From: Corynebacterium aurimucosum ATCC 700975
Lineage (GTDB): Bacteria > Actinomycetota > Actinomycetes > Mycobacteriales > Mycobacteriaceae
Direction: 5' to 3'
Assembly: GCF_000022905.1 (NCBI RefSeq)
Contig: NC_012590.1
Coordinates: 1,054,001-1,118,000 of the forward strand
DNA length: 64,000 nucleotides
In this document: piece after piece, positions 51,512-60,123 of the stretch
Numbering within the stretch: the first letter of the stretch is position 1
Layout: each line of letters starts with the position of its first letter
Translations under genes and position numbers: made by a program
Notes under the pieces: model-generated
What the model was told of the DNA's origin: nothing
Databases searched by the model: none
The model's input: only the letters and a program-made list of their open reading frames with translations

Positions 51512-53909
51512 CCCAGGGAACCAACTCATCCTTTACGGCCATCGTGAACCCGTGGCCGAGCGAGAACATCGAATGTAACCCGATTACGGTGTCGTGGGAG
51601 AGCTTCGAGAAGCACGTTATCGTCCCTGGTGAGCAAACCAAGGTCGGTAAGATCAACGTTCCTGCTGTTGCGAACGGCGGCACGGATGATTCGATGTCCC
51701 GCATGGTCGTAGAGGCCTACGACGGCAATGGCAAGTTCATCGGCACCACGGACCCGGCGGCATCTGGGGGTACGCAGAACCTGCGTATCGACGAAGCCAC
51801 TGGCGAGATCTTCTTCACGTGGCCTGAGTACCGCGGTACTGACCTGGCCACTGATAAGAACGTAAACTTCTCCGTTCTGGCAAAGCCACGTACCGTCGAC
51901 CAGCTCCAGGCTGCTGGTGAGAACAACAATGAGTGGGTAACACTCAAGTATTCGATAGCTCCAACTCGCTGACGCGCTACAATAAGGCGAACGTCATCGA
52001 CTCGAAGGCGTTCTCCCTGGACGACACCGAGTACCACTCCCCGAAGTACGACAAGACGGATGCGTCGATCATCTCGGGCGTTGATAGTGCTACCGGTCCG
52101 ATTGCTACCGAGCCGCAGAAGGTCACCTTCACCCAGACCCCGGACCTGATCAAGGACCTGGTCAAGAAGAAGGGTGACGGCGGCTTCGAGGCTAAGGTCA
52201 CTCTGGACGAGAAGTACGTCTTCGATGGCTGGTCCGTTGAGATGGACGAGGACTACAACGTCACCGTCACTGCTCCTGAGAACCCGAAGCCGGGTAGCTT
52301 TGCGCAGCCCAAAATCACTGTCGAGTACTCGAACGGCTCCACAGACGTACTCCAACTCCTCGTGGTTGTCGACCCGAACAACACCCAGGTCACAGACCTC
52401 GTGCGCCCTGGCCTATCCAAGGGCAAGCTGAACGAGGAAATTACCGCCCAGGTGGGCACCAAGTCCATCATGAAGGGCCACAAGCCGGTCCACCCGGCCA
52501 AGTTCGAGATTGATCAGTCCACTGTCCCTGAGGGATGGACCGTCACCGTCGATGACACCGGCAAGGTTACCGCGAAGGCAGATGACACAGTCACGCCGGG
52601 CAGCATCATTACCCCGAAGGTGAAGGCAACCTACCCGGACCAGACCACGGATGAGATCGAGACCCAGTTCCAGGCGATCGTGGACATCAAGATCCCGACC
52701 TACGACACAGTGACTGGTCAGCCGAATGCGAGTGTCAGCCTCACTCCCGAAATCCCAGAGCGCGGTCTGAGCGGCAACACCACTGATGAGGCGCCGACCC
52801 GTTATACCTTCGAGGATGGTACTAACCAGACCACCCTTACCAGCAAGGACGGCAAGACGTGGACCGTCTTCGTTGACGAGAAGACTGGTGAGATTACGAC
52901 CACGATCCCGAAGGGTGCGCAGGAAGGCGACATCCTGAACGTTCCGGTCCAGGCTCACTACAGCGACGAAGGCAAGCAGAAGCCTCAGACTGTTGTTGGC
53001 ACCGTCGTCGTTATCAAGGGCGACATCAAGGCGAACTACAATGTTCAGACCACTGCTCCAGGCCAGGAAGTCAAGCACCAGGTTGTGGACACTCCTGACG
53101 GCTCCACGTTCTCCTTCGGCAACAAGAATGGCAAGCCGGTTCTTACCCAGGAGGTTAACGGTTGGAAATACACCATTGACCCTAATACCGGTGAAGTTTC
53201 CTCCACCCCGCCGGCAGATGCTAAGCCAGGTGACAAGAACACCGTCACGGTAACCGTTAACGCCCCGGGTGGTCTGACCACTCAGGCACCTGTCACCACC
53301 GTGGTCAAGCTGACCAACAGCTGGGAGTCTGAGCCGGTTGTTCCGTCCCAGACGGTGTACCCGGGTGGCACGGCTACCTCGCCGATTGGCGTCGAAAAGC
53401 CTGCAGACATCAACCTTGCTGCGGACAAGCCGTTCACCATTGATCCGAATGGCAAGGGCCTGGAGGCAACGGGTGAGAACAACAAGTTCGGCAACCCGAC
53501 GTACAAGATGAAGACGGCTAACGGCGACTGGATCGTTGGTCTGGATGACAAGGGCAACGTCATCTCCACCGCGCCGGAGACCGCGAAGCCGGGCGATAAG
53601 ATCGATGTCCCGGTCATCGTGACCTACGAGGACGGATCGAAGGACAACACCACCGCAACGGTCAACGTCATCGACGTTCCGAAGCGCGAGGTTCCGTTCC
53701 AGGTCGAGTACAAGTACGACGACACCGTCCCTGCCGGTACCTACAAGGTTGAGAACAAGGGTGAGCCAGGCGAGGAAAAAATGAACCTTGACGGCACCTG
53801 GGAGCGCACCCAGGAGCCGAAGAACGAAGTCGTTGTCGTCGGCACCAAGCCTGCCGAGAGTGCCAAAGACGTCACGTGGACGGTCCCGATCCCGTTCCCG
53901 ACCGAGGTT

Positions 53910-56160
53910 CGCGAGAACCCGGACCTGAAGCCTGGTGAAACCAAGGTTGTCCAGGAAGGTGAGAACGGCGAAAAGACCTACACCGCTAAGTTCACTGCTA
54001 AGGGTTCTGAGGCACAGGTAGCCGAGGAAGAAACCACCAAGGAAGCCAAGCCGCGCATCATCGAGTACGGCCCTGGCATTGCTCCGAGCGAGCTTGTGAC
54101 CAAGACCGAGAAGCCGATTCCGTTCGACACCAAGGTTGTCTTCGACGACACGCTGGCCGCAGGCGAGCAGAAGATTGATCAGAAGGGCGAGCTCGGCACC
54201 GAGGTTGAGACTTCTACGCAGAAGCTTGTCGATGGCAAGCCGTCCGGCGACCCAGTTGTAACCTCTGAGCGCACCAAGGAGCCGACCGAGCAGATCATCC
54301 GCGTGGGTACCAAGACCACCGGTAAGAACACTGAGACCGTTAAGTCTGAGGTTCCGTTCGGTGTGAAGATCGAGTTCGACCCGAATTTGCCTGCCGGTAC
54401 GTCTGAGGTTGTGACCGAAGGAAAGCCTGGCGAGAAGACGGTGACGATCACGCGCGATATCACCAACTCCCAGCCGGGCGATCCGCAGGTCACCGAGGAA
54501 ATCACCAAGCAGCCTGTTGATCAGGTGATCAAGGTTGGTACTAAGCCGTCTGAGGCTTCGGAGAAGGTGACCTGGACTGCTCAGGTTCCGTTCGAGGTCG
54601 AGACTCGTCCGAATCCGGAGTTGAAGCCGGGTGAGATCAAGGTTGTCCAGAAGGGCGTGCCTGGTGAGAAGACCTACACCGCGGACTTCTCCGCCAAGGG
54701 TGATCAGGCAACTGTGGCCCCGGAGGAGAAGCAGACCAAGGACCCGGTCAACGAGATCATCGAGTACGGTCCGGCCGCTGAGGACACCACTGTGGTGACC
54801 AAGGTTGAGAAGCCGGTTCCGTTCGAGACTGAGATCGTTTTCGATGACTCTCTTGAAGAGGGTCAACAGAAGGTTGACCAGCAGGGTGAGCTTGGCACTG
54901 AGGTTGTGACTTCTACTCAGAAGATTGTGGATGGCAAGCCGTCTGGTGATCCTGAGGTGAGCACTGAGCGAACCAAGGAGCCGACTAAGCAGATCATCCG
55001 CGTGGGTACCAAGACCACCGGTAAGAACACTGAGTCCGTCGAGACTGAGGTTCCTTACGACGTCAAGGTTGTTTATGACCCGAGCCTGAAGCCGGGCGAA
55101 TCCAAGGTCACTCAGGAAGGCAAGCCAGGCAAGAAGAAGGTGACGATCGAACGCGACATCGTCAACTCCAAGCCAGGTGACCCGAAGATTACTGAAGAGA
55201 TCATCGAGAAGCCGGTTGAGAAGATTGTCACTGTCGGCACCAAGCCGGCTGAGGCAACCAACAAGGCAACTTGGGTTGCGCCGCTGCCGTACGACACGAT
55301 CGTGCGCGTGAACCCGGAGCTGAAGCCGGGTGAGATGAAGGTTGTCCAGAAGGGTGAATACGGCGAGAAGGAATTCACCGCCGACTTCACCGCGAAGGAC
55401 AACACCTCCACGGTGAACACCACCGAGCGGGTAACCAAGCAGCCGGTTGAACAGATCATCGAGTACGGTCCGAAGATTGACGACAGCGAGGTAGTGACCA
55501 AGCTGGAGAAGCCTGTCCCGTTCGAGACTGAGATCGTCTTCGATCCGAATCTGAAGGCGGGCGAGCAGGTCGTCGATAAGCAGGGCGAGTTGGGTACTGA
55601 GGTCGTCACTTCCACTCAGAAGATCGTGGACGGTAAGCCTTCCGGCGAGCCGACCGTGACCACCGAGCGCACCAAGGAGCCGACCAACGCGATAATCCGT
55701 GTTGGCACCAAGGCCGGCCCTGTTTCCGACAAGGTCGAATGGACTGAGAAGACCCCGTACGAGACCGAGATTCGCGTGAACCCGGACCTGCAGCCGGGTG
55801 AGACCAAGGTTGTCCAAGAAGGCACACCTGGTGAGATCAAGCACACCGTCACGTTGACTGTTGATAACGGCGAGGTGAGCAAAGAGGAGTCTTCTGAGGA
55901 AATCAGCAAGCCTTCCCCGCGCATCATCGAGGTTGGTCCGGCTGAGAACCAGACCGAGCTGACGGACAAGCACACCGAGGAGATTCCGTACGAGACCATC
56001 ATTGAGTACGACCCGAACCTCGAAGCGGGCAAGGTCGAAGAGGACCAGCCTGGTGTCAATGGTGAGAAGGAAGTTTCCAAGACTTGGAAGCTTGTAAACG
56101 GTGAGCCTGTGGGCGATCCGGAGACTACCGAGACGGTGACGAAGGAAAAGCAGGATCGGA
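53910..56160 (+). repeat. Higher-order array of G5 repeats
   Basis: Eleven G5-like units of about 78 aa are visible. From the second unit three subtypes recur in order A-B-C, A-B-C, A-B, A-variant: A has KPGETKVVQ and GEKTYT, B has QKGELGTEV and TSTQK, C has TEGKPGEKTVTI. The period of the A-B-C block is 696-699 bp (unit anchors at 53925, 54621 and 55320), which suggests growth by duplication of a three-domain block. Confidence 0.8.
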
Positions 56161-56273
56161 AGATCCGCGTTGGTACCAAGTGCAACTGCGATAAGCCGAC
56201 GGACCCAGACACTCCGGACAACCCCGACAACCCGGACAAGCCGGACACTCCGGACAACCCGGACAACCCTGAT

Positions 56274-56381
56274 GAGCCAGGCAAGCCGGACGAGCCAGGC
56301 AAGCCGGACGAGCCAGGCAAGCCGGACGAGCCAGGCAAGCCGGACGAGCCAGGCAAGCCGGACGAGCCAGGCAAGCCGGAC
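56274..56381 (+). repeat. 18-bp tandem repeat, six copies (EPGKPD)
   Basis: GAGCCAGGCAAGCCGGAC is repeated six times, identical at DNA level, coding for EPGKPD in the wall-spanning stalk. The unit length keeps the frame, so copy changes alter stalk length only. Confidence 0.92.
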
Positions 56382-56870
56382 ACTCCGGACAACCCCGACA
56401 AGCCAGGTACCTCGAGCATCCCGAACCTCAGCAGCCTGTGGCCGCTCATCCCGCTGGTGATTATTCCGCCGGTATTGGCCCACTTCTTTAAGCCTCCGCA
56501 CCTTCCGGAGCTGCCGACGAAGCCGGCCAAGCCAGTTGAGCCGCTGAAGCCTGAGGAGCCGAAGGCGCCAGAGGCACCGAAGGCACCGAGCGCGGAGAAT
56601 CAGCCGACGTCCGAGCAGACCCCGAGCGCTCAGCCGAGCCAGGCCAGCCAGCCAAGCGCGACCACGAGCACCCCGGCCTCTTCCAAGAGCACCTCGTCTG
56701 GCAAGCTTGCCAACACCGGTGCTAACGTCCTGGGCCTCATTGGTGTGGCACTGGCACTCATCGCTGGTGCAGCTCTGATTCTGCGTCCTAGCCGCCGCAA
56801 GGACTCCTAAGCACTAGGTGTCCTCAGGGGCCTTTCCGGCCCCACAGCAGTGGTTGAGTAGACCACGATC

Positions 56871-56905
56871 AAACGCCCGAGCATTAGCTCGGGCGTTTCT
56901 TTTTG
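56871..56905 (+). terminator. Rho-independent terminator of the surface-protein gene
   Basis: AACGCCCGAGC-ATTA-GCTCGGGCGTT is an 11-bp perfect stem with a 4-nt loop, followed by TCTTTTT. It is the strongest terminator in the window. Confidence 0.92.
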
Positions 56906-57169
56906 CTCACTCGCACTGCGGTGGTCGAAGGGCGATCTCGAAATACGATGTTGTATCGAGCTAGGTCTGTCTTCTTTCGTCGTGAAGCGCCACTCGAGCC
57001 GGCGTGAACAAGATTGGGGAGCTTGCTGTTGCGACCGGCTATTTGGTAGCAGTGTCGTGACTATCTGGTAGCGCTTCAGTGAGTATCTGGTAGCAGCTCA
57101 GGGCGCTCGGGATGATACTTCCGGTAGCCGCACCACTCGGGTGCGGCGCGTACTGGAAGGAGTCCGCTG

Positions 57170-58795
57170 ATGACGGATTACCGTGCGGTGATGACGCTGC
57201 TGATTAGGAAGCGTTCTTACCGCCAGATTGAAGACCAACTCGGGTGCTCGCACCGCGCGATTTCCCGAGCGAACCAAGCGCTGCGAAGCCTTGGCTTGAC
57301 CACTGCCCAGCAGGTCGCGGCGTTGACGAATGACGAGCTGGACGAGATATTCGTTGACAAGCGCAGTAGCGGGCAAGGCGAGTTCGTCCCGATTGACTTT
57401 GACGCGGTCGTCAAAGCACGCACAGGGCGTGTGAAGCAAACACTGCAAGTATTGTGGGCTCGGTACACCACGATCCCCGCCCAGCCGGGTCAGCGTCACT
57501 ACAGCTACGACCGGTTCCGCCAGTTGGTTGCTTCCCATGTCGATGCGGCCGGGCTTACCGCCCGGATCACCCATGCACCAGGGCATACGATGCAGGTGGA
57601 TTGGGCGGGGACCAAGATGTGCCTGTACGACCCTGCGGGCACACCGGGTGCGAAAGTCAGCATTTTCGTTGCCGCGCTGCCGTATTCAGGGATGCTGTTT
57701 GCCTGTGCGTGTATTGACCAGCGGCAACAGTCCTGGCTTGATACCCACCGTCAAGCGTTTGACTACTTTGGTGGGGTCTGCCAGGTTGTTGTCCCCGATA
57801 ACGCGTCGACGGCATCAAACGCGATCAGCACTGCCGATAGGAATCGGAAGGTCAACGACACTTACCAGCAGTTCTTGGAGCACTACAACACAGCAGCACT
57901 TCCTACGCGCGCGCGTCGGCCGAAGGATAAAGCGAATGTGGAAGCTGCGGTAAAGATCGTCACACACAAAGTCATCCACGCCCTTGAAGGCCACCAGTGT
58001 GTTGACTTGGACGAGCTCAACGGAAAGATTGTGGACTTAGTCGATGCAATCAACAGGTCCGTGCCGTTTCGCAGTCAGCACATCAGCCGCAGGGATCTCT
58101 TCGAAGAACACGAGCAGCATCTCCTTGCTGACCTGCCGACAACCCCATGGCAGCACACCGAGTGGAAGCGCGCGAAAGTGGCCCCTGATTTCCATATCAC
58201 GGTTGCAACGGTGCGCTACTCCGTCCCGCATCAGCTTGTTGGCCGCACTGTCGATGTGCGCATCACAGGCCAGGTCTTGACCGTCTTTGATCAGGGGACG
58301 ACCGTGGCAACCCACCAGGTTTCGCATAAGCGTGGGGCCTATGTCACTGACTATGAGCACATTCCATCTGGAATGGACTCCACCCGTGGACTGTGGACCA
58401 GTGACTACTTTTATCGCGAAGCCAGCAAAACCGGCCCGGCAACACGCAAGGTCATCGAAGAACTCATCGCGGCGAAAGCCATCCCGGCCCAGGCGTACCA
58501 GTCTTGCCGAAATGTGCTTTCGATGGGCAAACACGGCAACAAACCAATCCTGGAAGAGGCATGCCAGCGCCTGACCGCCAACGACGGCAGCCGACGGGCG
58601 GTGTCATATACCGCAGTCAAAAACATGATGGCCGCCATACGCAAAGAACACGCCACCCGGCCCCGCGGATTAGACCAGGCCCCGCGTAGCACCACAACCG
58701 CCCAGCCTGTAGCCGCTGACCGGGATACCACCGGCGCGTTTCTCGGCGGTGCAGACCAGTTCAGCATGGACAACCTCGCAAAGAAAGGAAACTAA
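57170..58795 (+). CDS. istA: IS21-family transposase IstA, copy 2
   Basis: Protein identical to the first copy (541 aa), with the same helix-turn-helix and DDE residues. The only DNA difference is a synonymous C at 58399. The short divergence suggests recent transposition within this genome or its near relatives. Confidence 0.95.
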   Translation: MTDYRAVMTLLIRKRSYRQIEDQLGCSHRAISRANQALRSLGLTTAQQVAALTNDELDEIFVDKRSSGQGEFVPIDFDAVVKARTGRVKQTLQVLWARYTTIPAQPGQRHYSYDRFRQLVASHVDAAGLTARITHAPGHTMQVDWAGTKMCLYDPAGTPGAKVSIFVAALPYSGMLFACACIDQRQQSWLDTHRQAFDYFGGVCQVVVPDNASTASNAISTADRNRKVNDTYQQFLEHYNTAALPTRARRPKDKANVEAAVKIVTHKVIHALEGHQCVDLDELNGKIVDLVDAINRSVPFRSQHISRRDLFEEHEQHLLADLPTTPWQHTEWKRAKVAPDFHITVATVRYSVPHQLVGRTVDVRITGQVLTVFDQGTTVATHQVSHKRGAYVTDYEHIPSGMDSTRGLWTSDYFYREASKTGPATRKVIEELIAAKAIPAQAYQSCRNVLSMGKHGNKPILEEACQRLTANDGSRRAVSYTAVKNMMAAIRKEHATRPRGLDQAPRSTTTAQPVAADRDTTGAFLGGADQFSMDNLAKKGN

Positions 58796-58800
58796 ACCCC

Positions 58801-59568
58801 TTGTCATCACCAACCCCGCCAACAGATCGCTTCCTTGACGAATCCGTCCTGCCCGACTTCACCGCGCTGCGGATGACAGCCTTTGGCAGAAGCGTCATCG
58901 ACATCGCCAACGATCCCGCATTCGACACATGGACGTTTTCCCAAAAGGTGCTCTACGCACTTGATAAAGAAGTCGCGGCCAGGCGCGAGCGACGCATCAA
59001 CAAACTGCTGAAAGCATCCCGATCTCCAAACCTTGATGCTTGCCTTGAAAACGTGGTCTGCACGCCTGACCGCAACATCAACCCCGAGCAAGTCAGCAGA
59101 CTCGCTCACGGACAATGGTGCCACCTGGGCCAAAACATTGTCATCCTGGGCAAATCCTCAGTCGGCAAAACCTACCTCGCCCAAGCCCTGATCACAGCAG
59201 CATGCCGCAAAGACTACTCCGCACGGTTCTACCGCACCGACATGCTCGCCGCCGAACTGGCAGTCCTCCAACCCGATGACCCTAAACGGCTGAAATTCAT
59301 CCAGCACCTCCACGACGTCGATGTCCTAGTCCTCGATGACTTCCTGACCACACCTGTTGATGCCGCGACTGCGCACCAACTTCTCAACATCCTCGCCGGC
59401 CGTGAAGGCAAAGTCTCAACGATAGTGACCTCACAATTCACCCCACTGGAGTGGTACAAGTCCATCCCCGACGCCGTGATCTCCGAGTCAATCCTCAACC
59501 GACTCGTCTCCGGCGCCGAGATCATCACACTCGAAGGACCAAACATGCGCCTGAACACCAACGCATAA
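58801..59568 (+). CDS. istB: IS21-family helper ATPase IstB, copy 2
   Basis: 255 aa, as in copy 1 except Ser73 for Phe73 (C59018 for T2196). Walker A GKSSVGKT and the TTG start are unchanged. A Ser at this position, in the linker KLLKASRSPN, looks the more usual residue for a polar helix, but I cannot say which is ancestral. Confidence 0.93.
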   Translation: MSSPTPPTDRFLDESVLPDFTALRMTAFGRSVIDIANDPAFDTWTFSQKVLYALDKEVAARRERRINKLLKASRSPNLDACLENVVCTPDRNINPEQVSRLAHGQWCHLGQNIVILGKSSVGKTYLAQALITAACRKDYSARFYRTDMLAAELAVLQPDDPKRLKFIQHLHDVDVLVLDDFLTTPVDAATAHQLLNILAGREGKVSTIVTSQFTPLEWYKSIPDAVISESILNRLVSGAEIITLEGPNMRLNTNA

Positions 59569-59663
59569 CCACCAACAACGCCTGAGTGAGACACCGCTAC
59601 CGGATACTCACTCAGGCGCTACCAGATACTCACCACACCGCTACCATTTCAGTCTTCTGAACA

Positions 59664-60025
59664 GCTTGCTGTCCAGCCCAACGACTCACTTAGTACTGCC
59701 GCGGGTTCTGACGCGATCGTCGGCAGCTGGGGCGTCATCGTGGTCGAACGCGCTGGTGGATACGAAGACCGCTTAGAGGTTTCGCCACAGCTTTATCTCC
59801 TCGCGCAGTTCTGCCCAACATTTCGTGGAGTTTCTGAGAAGAGTTTCTTATGCGTGTCTCCCTTCGCGCTCACCGGGAGAGCTTGTGGTTGCTGTTTGAG
59901 GCTCACGGTGAGCGCGAAGGGCGATTAAGAAAGAACGGAGGGCGGGTAGCTGAGCGCGAGGGGCGGGTGGCTGAGCGCGCAGGGCGCCTGTTGTGCCTGG
60001 GGTAGGGGAGGGCAATTCCACTAGC
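59664..60025. other. Intergenic region with a possible gene remnant
   Basis: Joining the two IS flanks (one target copy removed) gives an open reading AGVNKIGELAVQPNDSLS... that continues past 59800 as GSDAIVGSWGVIVVERAGG. It has no clear start and runs into repeat element 10, so it is probably a decayed gene. The stretch 59941-59986 holds two half-arm copies (GCTGAGCGCG). Confidence 0.4.
59860..59921. repeat. 62-bp inverted-arm element 10
   Basis: Perfect 16-bp arms CCCTTCGCGCTCACCG / CGGTGAGCGCGAAGGG around a variable 30-bp centre. It is 18 kb from the next nearest copy. Confidence 0.88.
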
Positions 60026-60078
60026 AAGAAAGGCCCCGGCCACCACGCTCGTTATGAGTTCGTGGTGGCCGGGGCTTT
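60026..60078 (-). terminator. Terminator of odhA
   Basis: GCCCCGGCCACCACG (60033-60047) and CGTGGTGGCCGGGGC (60061-60075) form a 15-bp stem with a 13-nt loop. On the minus strand it is followed by CTTTCTTG. It lies 46 bp after the odhA stop. Confidence 0.87.
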
Positions 60079-60123
60079 GCTCGGCGCTGTGCTGTGTGCC
60101 AGCGCCTGTGGCGTTAAGCGCCT

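Larger units (their letters stand above)
50865..56810 (+). pseudogene. Giant G5-repeat, sortase-anchored surface protein, broken by two frameshifts
   Basis: In one frame after repair this would be a surface protein of about 1,980 aa. It begins with a signal peptide (RRRSSRKG, hydrophobic core, cleavage after EANA at about residue 45), then an N-terminal region. Five Rib/YPDG-like repeats follow (for example PGSIITPKVKATYPDQTTDE and KPGDKIDVPVIVTYEDGS), then 11 G5-like repeats, a Pro/Asp-rich stalk (EPGKPD six times), a second Pro-rich spacer and the sorting signal LANTG, a hydrophobic helix and RPSRRKDS. Frame 1 stops at 51578, frame 2 runs to 51972, and frame 1 resumes through 56810. Break one is at a triple 7-bp repeat (51491-51511), break two a missing base near 51955. 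It could be a pseudogene or a phase-off adhesin. Confidence 0.85.
57027..59663 (+). mobile_element. IS21-family insertion sequence, copy 2, complete
   Basis: Same length (2,637 bp) and orientation as copy 1, with only two differences seen in the coding region. It is flanked by its own 6-bp duplication GCTTGC (57021-57026 and 59664-59669). Both targets start GCTT, hinting at a site preference. It inserted 122 bp after the surface-protein terminator. Confidence 0.95.

Noticed and set aside
52413..56501. A 1,362-codon open frame on the minus strand opposite the surface protein
   Set aside because: It reflects the repeated G5 sequence on the other strand (Leu, Arg and Val-rich), has no start context and follows the repeat periods of the real gene.
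205..59663. The two IS21 copies as ends of a 54-kb composite transposon
   Set aside because: Each copy has its own complete target duplication, and the interval consists largely of core genes in an order shared with other corynebacteria and mycobacteria.
59740..59928. A 62-codon frame starting at 59740
   Set aside because: Its second half is the 62-bp repeat element; no ribosome site and no homologue recognised.
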